This document shows, piece by piece, positions 21,077 through 32,509 of a stretch of 64,000 bases of DNA. The notes under the pieces are model-generated. The model did no database searches. It had not been told where the DNA came from and worked only from the letters and a program-made list of their open reading frames with translations. Position 1 is the stretch's first letter. Each line of letters begins with the position of its first letter. The stretch lies in the NCBI GenBank assembly GCA_949775045.1, contig OX459104.1, positions 7,853,427 to 7,917,426 on the forward strand, given 5' to 3'. The position numbers and the translations under genes are program-made. This DNA is from Metridium senile (Eukaryota; Cnidaria; Anthozoa; Actiniaria; Metridiidae).

Positions 21077-22207
21077 ATGAATGTAAGCGAATACTGCAAG
21101 CAACAGCTTATGATGCATCCACATTATTTTATTGTAAAACACATTGATATATTAAGGGAGCCTATAATTGCAATGATATGCCTACATGTATGCGTGTCTA
21201 TCCTTGCAACATTTGGAAACGCTCTCATCATCGTTGCCATCTTGAAATCACCCAATCTACATAAACCCTCCTATTTGTTGATCACAAGTATGGCGTTTGC
21301 TGATTTTTGTATTGGTATAGTGCTTAGTAGTTTTACCATTGCAAGACTGACGTTCTATATGCAGAGAGGTATAGATGATATTTGCAGTACTAGTAATGCG
21401 ATTGATACATTGGCACATTATCTGTCTGCGGTGTGTTTCGTCATGTCATTATTGATAAGTATCGACAGATATTTGGCTCTTACTCTCAAGCAGCGTTACA
21501 GATTGATTGTCACTAGAAGAAGGGTTATTGGAATAATCCTGTTGGCGTGGACTTTGATGCTTTTCTGTACGTTGATATTGTTCAACGTCGAAAAACTCCT
21601 CATTTATTTTCAGATGATTAGCGGAATTTTTGGATTTCTGGTCTTGTTGATGACCTGCGTTTTTTACGTCAAGTCTTTCAACGCTCTCCATCGTTACACA
21701 TCCCAAGTACACTCCCAGCAACCCAACCCATCACAAGTACACGTCCAGCAACCCAACCCATCACAAGTAAACGCCCAGCAACACAACCCATCACAAGTAC
21801 ACGCCCAGCAACCCAACTCATCACAAGTACGCGCCCAGCAACCCAATCCATCACAAGTACGCGCCCAGCAACCCAACTCATCACAAGTACGCGCCCAGCA
21901 ACCAAACTCATCACAAGTACACGCCCAGCAACCCAATCCATCCCACGACAACTTTGATGTTGTCAAATATAAGAAATCTCTGAACACAATGGTGTTTATT
22001 ATAGGATGGTTAATCCTTTGTTATATACCAGTGTTGTGTGCAAACATAATTGTTATTAGAATAACTAAGGTATCTTCTATTTTTTATGTATTTTCGATAT
22101 TTGTTTTTCGCATAAACTCATGTACGAATCCTATCATTTATGCCGTAAGATTTACAGATCTTCGTCATGCATGTCGACAAGTTCTGAAAGAGCTGATTGG
22201 CCGTTAA
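21077..22207 (+). CDS. Class A GPCR, cluster gene 5 (8 ICL3 repeats)
   Basis: 376 residues, single exon, start MNVSEYCKQQLMMH; the sequon at Asn2 is kept as NVS. The ICL3 array (21704-21943) has eight units, three with QVRAQQ in place of QVHAQQ, which makes the loop more basic. DRY, CYIP and NSCTNPIIY are intact. Helices 2-3 (CIGIVLSSFTIARLTFYMQRG) and 6-7 (PVLCANIIVIRITKVSSIFY) are more diverged than in genes 4 and 6. A polyadenylation signal (AATAAA) lies 430 bp downstream at 22636. Confidence 0.92.
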   Translation: MNVSEYCKQQLMMHPHYFIVKHIDILREPIIAMICLHVCVSILATFGNALIIVAILKSPNLHKPSYLLITSMAFADFCIGIVLSSFTIARLTFYMQRGIDDICSTSNAIDTLAHYLSAVCFVMSLLISIDRYLALTLKQRYRLIVTRRRVIGIILLAWTLMLFCTLILFNVEKLLIYFQMISGIFGFLVLLMTCVFYVKSFNALHRYTSQVHSQQPNPSQVHVQQPNPSQVNAQQHNPSQVHAQQPNSSQVRAQQPNPSQVRAQQPNSSQVRAQQPNSSQVHAQQPNPSHDNFDVVKYKKSLNTMVFIIGWLILCYIPVLCANIIVIRITKVSSIFYVFSIFVFRINSCTNPIIYAVRFTDLRHACRQVLKELIGR

Positions 22208-22255
22208 AGACAACTGAAGTCAAAGCTGATGGTTGATATATCTCATATCCTCTCA

Positions 22256-22506
22256 GATATACACCTATTTCAAAAAGGGTAGACACGGTGAACGTCGATT
22301 GCACGACCGTAAAGATTTGTGGTTACGCATACCGGCATATCCTAACGTTTTTCTGGATTGCTAAACACAGTCTTATCAATCTCTAAGGTTTTCTTTACTA
22401 TATGGGGCTGGTGTTGTGCAGTAAATTCGTTTTCTGCCTCAAAAGATGTATATAGAAAATAAATATCGGACCCACTCTGTCAACCTTTTCTGAAATACGT
22501 GTATAT
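22256..22506. mobile_element. MITE-like 3' flank of GPCR unit 5 with TACACCTATTTCAA-type ends
   Basis: The left end is TATACACCTATTTCAAAAAG and the right end TTTTCTGAAATACGTGTATA. Related ends bound elements at 37.4, 37.7, 54.5 and 63.2 kb. Corresponding but diverged tails follow genes 3, 7 and 8. Confidence 0.55.
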
Positions 22507-22635
22507 ACTTGTTATACATTGCTTTCGAGTGGCATACCGTGCAATATCCAACAATTCACTTGTATTTTCTAGTATACACACGAGCCTTTAGACCAGAAAA
22601 ATATATTGAAATACAGCTAATTCTTACGTATTTGA

Positions 22636-22641
22636 AATAAA
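22636..22641 (+). promoter_or_regulatory. Candidate polyadenylation signal after GPCR gene 5
   Basis: AATAAA in a block (22560-22680) that is conserved downstream of gene 8 at 39950-40040. A conserved position after two paralogs suggests a real transcript end, but this is unproven. Confidence 0.4.
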
Positions 22642-22821
22642 GTTTCTTTGTTAAAAATTGATTGAGTTTTCTTTCGATCTTAACACTACATGATATTTGT
22701 ATTTTGTCTGATTTAATTAACTTTCTTGTATATTTCCTTAGCTTATATAATAAATCAGCAACATAAAGAATAGGGGCTAACTATTCAAAGAGTTTTCGAG
22801 GCCTTACTGTCCGCTCAATGA

Positions 22822-22974
22822 ATAAGAGGTTATTAACCGAGCGCGAGGTCTGTATGGAAAATATCAGACCGAGGTCTTGACAGTACGGAACGAGCGCAGC
22901 GATGTCCGTACAAAAAAGACCGAGGTCTGATATTTTCCATATAGACCGAGCAAGCGAGGTTAATAACTCGTTTA
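22822..22974. mobile_element. Hairpin MITE with GACCGAGGTCT motifs
   Basis: The arms begin GAGGTTATTAACCGAGCGCG and end GCGAGGTTAATAACTC. Inside them TATCAGACCGAGGTCTT is matched by AAGACCGAGGTCTGATA. The whole 150 bp can fold back. A related hairpin is at 53.3 kb. Confidence 0.75.
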
Positions 22975-23226
22975 TTATATGGCTATTTTAAAGAGAGAAA
23001 GTAACACATTTTTTGATATTTTACGACGCGCGTTGCTTTCGAATGGCTTCCCAGTAGTTTTACTGAAAAAGAGCGAGATGAAACCTGTTGAAACCGGTTT
23101 TCATTCAGCATGCATGTGACGGCTGTTTCAACAAACTTACAGAAATTTTAATGCCAAAATATTTAAATTACTGCAGCTTTCTCCATCATTCCAAATCAAA
23201 GATCATTTAAAGACAAAGGGTTTTGT

Positions 23227-24330
23227 TTATATCTCAACATCAAAGAAAGTCAAGAAACAAAAAACAAGTTTTACAGAGAATTTTAGCTGACATAAGCAAG
23301 GGAACCACGATGGATGTTGAAACGAGTTGAAATTGAAGATGCTCTCCCAGTTAATTGAATTGACTTCATTAATTAGAAGCTCTTCGTTGAGCTTTGAAAA
23401 GTCTCTCCTAAAGTGGTTGACTTTCTCAGAAGTGACCATTAGCTTATTGATAATAAGAAAATTTGGCATGTGATCAGATATGTCAGAGAGCAAGTTCCCA
23501 CTTATAGTATGATATTCTAGAGAATTAAAAAAAATATTATCAATAAGTGTAGCTGAATGCTCAGTAATCCTGGTTGGGTTTAAAATTTGAGGAAGAAAAT
23601 TGTAAGACCCTAAGGTATTGACAAAGAGCTCAGTGTCAGGATGACTATCAAAATTCAAAAGATTTATATTGAAATCACCCATAAGTATACAAATCTTATT
23701 TTCTAAAGAAATTTTATCAATAGTATTGAAGATATAATTCAATGTATCCTTAATTTTAGAATTTGGGTGTCTATAAAGAATTCCACATATGATATTTTTT
23801 TCAGACTTGTTATCAATTTCTAACCAGAGTGATTCGTGACTAGGGTCACAAACACTGAGGTCACTTCTTTCTAATGCTGAGAGGGTATCATCAATATAAA
23901 CTCCTACTCCACCAGCATTTGATAAGGAATCTTGGTGAAAAAATTGATAACCAGGAATATCTATATTAGAGACAGGAGCTACATCTTTACTTAGCTTAGT
24001 CTCAGATATACCAATTATAGAAAAATGATGATCCATATCACTTAGTAATTCATTTAGTGAATCCAAATTGGATGACAGACTTCTAGTGTTGCAATGTATA
24101 GCAGAAAAAGATTGTCCTGATTTCAACATTTGAATTTTAGCACTAGAGTGAAAATCATGTGCTGAGTAGTAATTAAAATTAGTTTGAGATGGAAGTTGAC
24201 CATCAGCATCAACATCAGTAATTATAAGACCATGAGACTTACTGATTTGATTATATAAATCAAAAAAGTGTGTCGATGCATGACAACTTTCCTCGCTATC
24301 GCTAGCCGTGAATATTCTTGTACTTTTCAT
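23227..24330 (-). pseudogene. LINE endonuclease fragment, truncated before the reverse transcriptase
   Basis: A 367-codon open frame shows the apurinic-type endonuclease domain in order: IHCNTRSL, IIGISETKL, GGVGVYID, GILYRHPNSK, ILMGDFNINLL, DNIFFNS and SDISDHMP. The catalytic Glu, Asp/Asn and Asp-His positions look intact. No reverse transcriptase follows, because the frame runs out at 23227. The first ~20 codons (MKSTRIFTASDS) come from host flank that matches sequence near 19930, so the annotated ATG is not native. It is a 5' portion of a non-LTR element, open by chance or recent age. Confidence 0.85.
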
Positions 24331-24791
24331 TTTGTAATTTCAGTCTTGAGGGGATTGAAACCTGAGGAAGATCCTCAGATTTCAGGTTTTCTTTGCCAGG
24401 TTTTTTGTTTCTTTAACTTTTTTTTTCAGCGAAGATCGTCTTTTTACTATAAATATTTGGATCGAAAGTTTACGGAAATGTTCGGAAGTTACAAAATCCA
24501 GCGCACGGAAGTATAGCGGGGGAAGCTAATTTTTACGCTCAGGAGAAGGGTTAGGTGTTCATTTTGGTGATACTAAAAATATCTCGAATGTGAATTAACA
24601 TGGAGCGCGAGCTAATATAGGAGTTTCGCTCTCTTATTTATCCTCTCTTGTTATTTAATATTTCTAAAGGTGCACAAAACGCTGTAGGTGAGTATTGAAA
24701 ATTAATAGCTCGAAGTTCGCGAACCAATCAGCTAGCGCGATTTTCTAAAATCACCTGTGTTATTATAGCTAGGTCATTACACTTAAAGTAA

Positions 24792-25058
24792 TTACAGTGC
24801 GACTACTGGGGCCACCAAAACATAATTATCCATGCAATCACGATCGAGCCGTGAGAATATGAACAATAGAATCCTTACAAATGGTTAACTTTTTTGATTA
24901 AATGTTAATAGTTTTCATTATTTGTGAACGGAAAAGATCGAGATTGAATAAGAAACATCTTAGTCTGTGAGAAACCTCTACAAGTTTTATGTTTCATCTC
25001 ACAAACTATCTTGAAATTTGTTTGGGTGCAATCACTGGTTTCAGTCGTAGCACTGTAA
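24792..25058. mobile_element. MITE, TTACAGTGCGAC family, 5' of GPCR gene 6
   Basis: The left end is TTACAGTGCGACTACTGG. The right end (TTTCAGTCGTAGCACTGTAA) has small changes shared with unit 8. Confidence 0.75.
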
Positions 25059-25309
25059 ATACTGGAAAGAACTTAGCAGAGTTTATAGAAACTGTTTCAT
25101 TTAATTGTCAGTCTGTAGCAACTGTCCATCCAAAGTGAACGAGAATCACATCACAGAATTGCAAAAGAAAACAGGAAAAGTACCAATAATTCAGCTAGAA
25201 GTAAGCTTGTCTCCCAGGAAGCCGAGGTTCGCTTTTCTCCGTTTTACGGGTATATTTCAAGGTAATCAAAGCTACACAGATTGGAAAGACGTCGAACCAA
25301 GTGTGAGTT

Positions 25310-25376
25310 CACTGGGATATAAGCTCGGGACCTCTCACTCCCAAACAGGGCACCGCGCTAACCATCGAAACAACAA
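25310..25376 (-). other. tRNA-like sequence antisense to GPCR gene 6
   Basis: Same block as in unit 5 (inverse of CTCGGGACCTCTCACTCCC and CACCGCGCTAACCATCG). Confidence 0.4.
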
Positions 25377-25414
25377 AGTTTCTTGTATTATCTTACGGAA
25401 GTGTAAAAAGCACA

Positions 25415-26395
25415 ATGAACGTAAGCGAATACTGCAAGCAACAGCTTATGATGCATCCGCATTATTTTATTGTAAAACACATTGATATATTAAGGGAGCC
25501 TATAATTGCAATGATATGCCTACATGTATGTGTGTCTATCCTTGCAACATTCGGAAACGCTCTCATCATCGTCGCCATCTTGAAATCACCCAATCTACAT
25601 AAACCCTCCTATTTGTTGATCACAAGTATGGCGTTCGCTGATTTTCTTGTTGGTATATTGCTTAGTAATTCTGCCATTGCAAAAATGACGTTCTATCTGC
25701 AGATAAGTATAGTTGATATTTGCAGTACTACTAATGCGTTTGATACTATAGGAGTATATCTGACTGCGATGTGTTTTGTCATGTCATTATTGATAAGTAT
25801 CGACAGATATTTGGCTCTTACTCTCAAGCAACGTTACAGATTGATTGTCACTAGAAGAAGAGTTATTGGAATAGTCCTGCTGGCGTGGATTATTGTGCTT
25901 TTGTTCACGTTGACGGTGTTGAACGTCGAGAAACTCCTCATATATTATGTGATCATAATCGAGATTTTGGGATCTCTGGTCTTGTTTATGACCTGCGTTT
26001 TTTACGTCAAGTCTTTCAACGCTCTCCACCGTTACACATCACAAGTACACGGCCAGCAATCCAACCCATCACAAGTACACGGCCAGCAACCCAACCCATC
26101 ACAAGTACACGCCCAGCAACCCAACTCATCACACGACAACTTTGATGTTGTCAAGTACAAGAAATCCCTGAACACAATGGTGATTATTATGGGATGGTTA
26201 CTTCTTTGTTACATACCATTGTTGTGTGCAAACTTAATTATTAACACAATAACTATGGCATCTTCTCTTTTCATGTTATTTTCACTATTTGTTTTTGGCA
26301 TAAACTCATGTACGAATCCTGTCATTTATGTCGTAAGATTTACAGACCTTCGTCATGCATGTCGACAAGTTCTGAAAGAGCTGATTGGCCGTTAA
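25415..26395 (+). CDS. Class A GPCR, cluster gene 6 (3 ICL3 repeats), chimeric
   Basis: 326 residues, single exon. The 5' flank and residues 1-56 match gene 5 (MNVSEYCKQQLMMH, ALIIVAILKSP). From about residue 74 to the 3' flank it matches gene 4 (ADFLVGILLSNSAIAKMTFY, QVHGQQ repeats). The switch lies between 25582 and 25636. Landmarks: N48, D76, DRY 130-132, W158, CYIP 265-268, NPVIY 301-305. One private change is V100 for Asp in the otherwise conserved IDDICS before helix 3. Confidence 0.92.
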   Translation: MNVSEYCKQQLMMHPHYFIVKHIDILREPIIAMICLHVCVSILATFGNALIIVAILKSPNLHKPSYLLITSMAFADFLVGILLSNSAIAKMTFYLQISIVDICSTTNAFDTIGVYLTAMCFVMSLLISIDRYLALTLKQRYRLIVTRRRVIGIVLLAWIIVLLFTLTVLNVEKLLIYYVIIIEILGSLVLFMTCVFYVKSFNALHRYTSQVHGQQSNPSQVHGQQPNPSQVHAQQPNSSHDNFDVVKYKKSLNTMVIIMGWLLLCYIPLLCANLIINTITMASSLFMLFSLFVFGINSCTNPVIYVVRFTDLRHACRQVLKELIGR

Positions 26396-26739
26396 AGACA
26401 ACTTCAGAAAATAGAAGTAAAGTTTATATACCGGGGCAAAGCTGAGGGTTGATATATGTCATATCCACTCAGGTATATACCGTATCAACTGTTGTTTGCG
26501 CTTCAAATGCGGCTCTTATTCGAGGGAGGTGCTTATTTAACAATTGTCCATCTGTGCGAACATTACTACCAGAACTTTCGATTGTCACCATATTTCTCTT
26601 CACTCAACTTCGATCTCACTGTTCTCCTCTTGATCGGAACTACGAATATTGGGGAGAGAATTTAATGGGAGAGCGGTGAAATATAGTAACTTTGAACTGA
26701 ACTCTTTAACACTCTGTGTGCAAAGTCCCTTTTAAATCA

Positions 26740-29470
26740 AAGGCCACCTATGGCCAACTCGTGGATCACTGTTAGAACATTTTGAAGGCGCTTAGTTTTT
26801 AGACCACTTTTAATGTTGACTTTGTTGGATATAACTTAAAAAATCTCAGAACATTATGAAAATAATGAATGTTTGCAAATTGAAAAGACAAGGAATTGAT
26901 TTCAAACAAATAAAACTTTATTTATAACAGATTTGAAATTTATGTATAAATCTTAATTGTAAGGCCACAAGTTCCTAACCTCTATTAAAGGAGATCTTTG
27001 GCGATGTTAGGCGATTTTAGCAAAAAGCTCTTAAATTCTTAGGCGATGTTAGGCGATTTAAGGCGTTCTGGGCGAAATGAACCGCCTTCTGAAATGAACC
27101 GCCAAAAAATAGCACAGCAGGCTTTGGAAGACGGGGGGAGATACGCATAAATTAGAGAATGATAAAACACCCTTAAAAGCGTTCAAATTGTAATTGTGCC
27201 AGCACATATCATTTTGTCAAAGATCAGTAGATTTCGAAAATGTCCATCTGTACAGATGTTCTGACAACACGTTTATTTTCAATATGAAAATAGCGTGATA
27301 ATAACTGAGTCTTAATTATTTTTCATTGATAATTATCTAACAGTGATATTTCCTGTACTGATCAAACGTTTACGTAATTTGATATTGCATTTATCTTTAC
27401 ATCAAAAACAAATAAGATAAATGAATAAATACATCATTAGATGGCTTCCCCCTAATATAAGCAGCTGAGATAGCAGGAGCTGCGAACAAACGTCTCAGTA
27501 AGCTTTATGAAGGCGCACATCCCTGCAAAAGTTTACCGAATCGAATCACGAATGTGGTAAGTGTATATGAAATGATATGCCCCTGAGACCAGACTTTTGT
27601 ACCGGGATAAAAAACCCTACTCTTAGCGAACAATACATGCTATTTTACGTCCACCTTATATAGGAATATCTAGAGCGAAACAAACGGCTTTACGTCCTTA
27701 TCCGAGACGACGAGGTACTGAGATCGAGAGCAAATTAAATTGTCTTGCTTGTCACTTTACGCCGCTTGCGTCTCATTAAAAGAGCTATCCGTCGTGAGTG
27801 CTATATTGGGAAATTTACAAGATTGGGGGAGAGAAATTTAAGAAAAACGCATTTTTTATAAGTAGAATATAACCACAGGGAGCCCATCCAATACACAGGG
27901 ATCTCATCGGCATATTAAGAATCAATCTAAATGATGTCACGTCAAAAACTAGGTTTATATGCTTGGAAAAGGATAGTATATCAATGATAGTTAGTATATA
28001 TTCTCATACAATTTCATTATAGACGAGTTTGTTTACAGGATTTTAATTTAGAGCCTCGTGCTGTAGGATTGTAATATGGGTAATACCTCAGCTTCTGTAG
28101 TGAGTTGGAGCTAGTTCCATATCCAATTCTGTTAGTTATAAGGAAATGTGTCATGATGAAAAGTTTTATTCTTTTATTATTAGTTTGAACGATTTAGTCC
28201 TTCGCAGCCGGCTTACTAGCTGGAAAACACGAGGAAGGTCGTTTAAGGCTACTGTGAACCTTCGCGGGTACCTTTATGAGTTAAACAATTATTTTCGCGT
28301 TGCGTTGAATAATATTTTGTGATGTTATACATCATGTTAACGCTTTTTTTTTTTGCTGTAAAAAAATTATTTGTAGTGCGTGAGAAAGACTCTATTGAAG
28401 TGAAATCGGGTGTCTTTGTTTGAAAGGATAACGATGCAAAACTGACCGCCTTTTGCTTAATGTATCAGGATACAAAATGGACCCCTATGTGCGCGAATTT
28501 AAATTAAGCGTACTCTTTTCGTCTTAACTAAGTAAAAGTATATATTTTCTGAAAGCTGAATAAATGTTGTGTTTCGTAGTGAAGTTTGATTTTAATGATT
28601 TTTAAAATTTCAGACGTTATTAGGCAAGAAATAAAATTTGACCGTACCTTATTCAAAATGTTCGATGTTAAGAAGTACGCACTCTATGACGCTGAAAATT
28701 ACAGCAACACATTTAAAAGATAACGGGCTTAAAAACGGTGTCTGCGTTTTGTTATATCTGCCTTTAAATGAGTGTAATAATTCATTTTAAATTGCGTTAA
28801 TCAAAAATCGCAAACACCGTCTTTTACATAATGATTTTTATTGTAATCCATTGAAATCGTCTTGACATCGAATTCTTTAAAGTGGCGAAGTTGATCGAAA
28901 TAAGAAGACGAGATAAACGCACTAGTTTGTTAACAGTTTCCGGTCTTTATTAAGTCACAGATTTTCTTTTCTTTAAATTTTCGATCAAAGGAAAAAGTTT
29001 TTTAATTTTTGTTTTGCATTGAAATAAAAGATTAAGATATTATCTTTCCGAAGATACCAAAAAGGTAATTTCGTGAAAAGAGGTCGGAAATTTGTATCCT
29101 GATACCTTAACTTGCATGCATAATGTTTGTCAGCATGTGTTGACCTCCAAAACCGTATGAGCGTTTCCTAATATTTTACTTAGTTTAGAAGTTATTTAGA
29201 CTTTAGTAACAAAACGTGAATATTCACGGATTTATTTTTGATGAGTTGAGTAGTGTTTGTGCTAACTTCGAAAAATCTCCGACCGGCCATAGATTTTTTC
29301 AGGTTATCCTTTTAAAGTTCACTAGTGTGCTCAATATACAAAGCTAGAAATTGTGTTTCTAAGGAGCGGACCATTTGACTTTTAGGGGGGTGGGGGTGTG
29401 GTGGGAGTTGGATTATTTTGAAAAAAACATTCTGCAGCCGTCTGAGCAAGTAAAAAAAATCGTACAGTAC
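26740..29470. other. Intergenic spacer between GPCR genes 6 and 7, no gene seen
   Basis: AT-rich, without open frames above 60 codons. At 26996-27110 short GGCGATTTTAGGCG-like repeats occur. At 28463 and, inverted, near 29095 the sequence GTATCAGGATACAAA forms a possible pair of element ends. A block at 28238-28262 (AAGGCTACTGTGAACCTTCGCGGG) resembles one end of the fold-back element at 32.5 kb. Confidence 0.5.
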
Positions 29471-29476
29471 AAGTAA

Positions 29477-30634
29477 TTATTGTACGACTAAAACCGAAGC
29501 CACCAAAACATAATGACCCAATCACGATCGAGAATATAAACAATAGAATCCCTACAAATGTTTGACTTTTTTGCTTAAAATGCTAATAGTTTTCAATATT
29601 TGTAATATAATAACGGAGTGCGAGTTTTTTGTTTGATCTCAAAAACTATTTATTTTGACATTTGTTTGAGTGGCCACGATGGTCAGAAATGGTATAATTT
29701 CCTCCCACTGGGTCTATTTCTTTGTTTAACTTTGTGGACAATTCTCTATACGTAACCAAATTTGACAAGAAGATAGTTTGAGGAAATCCGCATTTAATGG
29801 CATTGATGTCTCACTTGTGATTGACAGGATGACGTCATAACTGACGTATGAATTTGGCGCCAAAATTTAGAATTTTGAAATTGATTTCACAAAGTAACTG
29901 AAAATGTTCTCAACACGATGCATTTTAGTGAAAACCCCATCTAAATCCGATGAATGGTTCCAAAGTTATCACTAATTAAAAAAACTCAAATTTCCCGCCA
30001 AATGTGAAAGAATGTAACAAAATGACCATATATGGTCAAAATTAAGGGTATTTACACAGCTAATACTATAAACATAGGAAACAAAGTGAGTAATGCATTA
30101 AAACAAATTTGTATTTTTTTTGACTTTTTGACGCTTTACACCTTTTGTCACGTGGTGGATTACGTCATTATTTTATACTTATGACGTCATTATGTACCTC
30201 ATGACGTAATACACCACGTGACAAAAAATTTCCTAAGTAAAAAAAAATACAAATTTGTTTTAATGCATTACTCACTTTATTTCCATCTGACTATGTTTAT
30301 AGTATTAGCTGTGTAAATACTTTTGAACCATTCATCGGATTTAGATGGGGTTTTCATTGAATGCATCGTTTTGAGCATAGAACATTTTCAGTTACTTTGT
30401 GAAATCATTTTCAAAATTCTAAATTTTACGCCAAATTGATGCGTCAGTTATGACGTCATCCTGTCAATAACAAGTAAAACACCAATACAAATTGAATGCC
30501 GATTTCCTCAAACTATCTTCATGCCAAATTTGGTTACATTTAGAGAATTTAACACAAAGCTATGGACCCAGTGGGAGGAAATTATACCATTTCTGACCAT
30601 CGGGCCGGCACTGGTTTCAGTTGTCGGGCTGTAA
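29477..30634. mobile_element. MITE, TTACAGTGCGAC family, 5' of GPCR gene 7, split by another element
   Basis: A decayed left end (TTATTGTACGACTAAAACCG) and a right end (ACTGGTTTCAGTTGTCGGGC) are separated by the insertion at 29678-30601. Without it the copy would be about the same length as in the other units. Confidence 0.65.
29678..30601. mobile_element. 924-bp fold-back element with ~400-bp arms
   Basis: It starts GATGGTCAGAAATGGTATAA and ends with the exact inverse TTATACCATTTCTGACCATC. The arms pair through most of the element, including AATGCATTACTCACTTT near the centre. Three perfect TGACGTCA octamers occur at 29830, 30182 and 30451, with further ACGTCA half sites. No coding sequence is present. 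Confidence 0.85.
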
Positions 30635-30903
30635 ATACTGGAAAGAACTTAGAAGGGTTGATAGAAACTGTTTCATTTGTCAGTTTGTAGCACCTGTCCA
30701 TCCAAAGTGATCGACAATCACATCACAGAATTAACTGCAAAAGAAAACAGGAAAAGCACTAATAATAAGCGGTAGTTAAAGTTCCTTCACCTAGAAGTAA
30801 GATGATCTCCCAGGAAGCCGAGGTGCGCTTTTGGCCGTTTTACGGGTATTCAAAGCTACTCAAAGCTAAACAGATTGTAAAGACGTCGAAACAATTGTGA
30901 GGT

Positions 30904-30968
30904 CAACGAGGATCAAGTTCGGGAACTCTCGCTCCGAAAGCACAGCGCTAGCTAACTGAGCTATAACG
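30904..30968 (-). other. tRNA-like sequence antisense to GPCR gene 7
   Basis: The inverse of GCGCTAGCTAACTGAGCTAT gives ATAGCTCAGTTAGC, an almost perfect A box. The B-box side is AGTTCCCGAACTTGATCC. This is the best-preserved A box after unit 1. Confidence 0.45.
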
Positions 30969-31004
30969 TTTCTTGTATTAGCTTACAGAAGTGTAAAAAG
31001 CACA

Positions 31005-32102
31005 ATGAATGCAAGCGAATATTGCATGCAAAAGCGTTTCATGTATCGTTATTTTATTGTGAAACACATTGATATATTAAGAGAGCCTATAATTGCAATG
31101 ATATCCTTATTCGTATGTGTGTCTATTCTTGCAACATTTGGAAACGCTCTCATCATCGTCGCCATCTTGAAATCCCCCAATCTACATAAACCCTCTTATT
31201 TATTGATCACAAGCATGGCGTTCGCTGATTTTCTTGTTGGTTTAGTGTTTAGTGGTTTTACCATTGCAAGACTGACGTTCTATATGCAGATAAGTATAGA
31301 TGATATTTGCAGTACTAGTAATGCGTTTTATACATTAGGATTATATCTGTCTGCGATGTGTTTCGTCATGTCATTATTGATAAGTATCGACAGATATTTG
31401 GCTCTTACTCTCAAGCAACGTTACAGATTGATTGTCACTAGAAAAAGAGTTATTGGAATAGTCCTGTTGGCTTGGATTCTGGCGCTTTTCTACACGTTGA
31501 CGGTGTTTAACGTCGAGAAACTCTTCGTTTATTATCAGATGATAAGCGGGATTTTGGGATCTCTGACCTTGTTGATGACCTGCGTTGTTTACGTCAAGTC
31601 TTTCAACGCTCTCCATCGTTACACATCACAAATTCACGCCCAGAAACTCAACCTTTCACAAGTACACGCCCAGCAACCCAACCCATCACAAGTACACGCC
31701 CAGCAACCAAACTCATCACAAGTACAGGCCCAGCAACCAAACTCATCACAAGTACACGCCCATCAAGCCAACTCAGCACAAGTACACGCCCATCAAGCCA
31801 ACTCATCACAAGTACACGCCCAGCAACCCAACTCATCACGCGACAACTTTGATGTTGTCAAGTACAAGAAATCCCTGAACACAATGGTGATTATTATGGG
31901 ATGGTTACTCCTTTGTTATATACCATTGTTGTGTGGAGACTTCATTATTAATAGTTTAACTAAGGAATCTTCTCTTTTCATTCTCTTTTCGATATTTGCT
32001 TTTTGCATAAACTCATGTACGAATCCTGTCATTTATGTCGTAAGATTTACAGATCTTCGTCATGCATGTCGACAAGTTCTGAAAGAGGTGATTGGCCGTT
32101 AA
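31005..32102 (+). CDS. Class A GPCR, cluster gene 7 (7 ICL3 repeats)
   Basis: 365 residues, single exon, start MNASEYCMQKRFMYRYF, one residue shorter at the N-terminus than its paralogs. DRY, CYIP and NSCTNPVIY are intact. The ICL3 array (31629-31838) has seven units. The first (QIHAQKLNLS) is like that of gene 2, and two units have HQANS as in gene 1, so array variants are shared between genes on opposite strands. Helix 7 has an unusual start (SLTKESSLFILFSIFAFC). It ends KEVIGR, as gene 8 does. Confidence 0.92.
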   Translation: MNASEYCMQKRFMYRYFIVKHIDILREPIIAMISLFVCVSILATFGNALIIVAILKSPNLHKPSYLLITSMAFADFLVGLVFSGFTIARLTFYMQISIDDICSTSNAFYTLGLYLSAMCFVMSLLISIDRYLALTLKQRYRLIVTRKRVIGIVLLAWILALFYTLTVFNVEKLFVYYQMISGILGSLTLLMTCVVYVKSFNALHRYTSQIHAQKLNLSQVHAQQPNPSQVHAQQPNSSQVQAQQPNSSQVHAHQANSAQVHAHQANSSQVHAQQPNSSRDNFDVVKYKKSLNTMVIIMGWLLLCYIPLLCGDFIINSLTKESSLFILFSIFAFCINSCTNPVIYVVRFTDLRHACRQVLKEVIGR

Positions 32103-32509
32103 AGACAACGTCAGAAAATAGAAGTAAAGGTTATATACTGGGGAAAAGCTAAGGGTTGATATATCTCATATCCACTCAGGTATTCACATATTTCAAAAAG
32201 GGTGGACACTGAGAATGGCGATTGCACGACCCTTAGGAATTGTGGTTACGCATACAACATATCCTAGCGTTTTTCTGGATTGCTAAGCACAGTTTCATCA
32301 ATTTCTAAGGTCTTCTCTACTATATGGGGCTGTTTATGTGCAGCAAATTCGTTTTCTGCCTCAAAACATGTATATATAAAAGAAAATATCAAAGACCCAC
32401 TGTACGTAAAGAGACTGGTGCCGGTAGTTTATCCTTCATTGGAGTAAACTGTACTGATTCTCCACAAAATTAAATAGAAAGAGTTGCTAACTGACCTTTG
32501 AAACGTCTT

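Noticed and set aside
23227..24330. Host nuclease gene
   Set aside because: The endonuclease motifs are of the LINE type, the start lies in duplicated flank and the frame is cut off before the reverse transcriptase.
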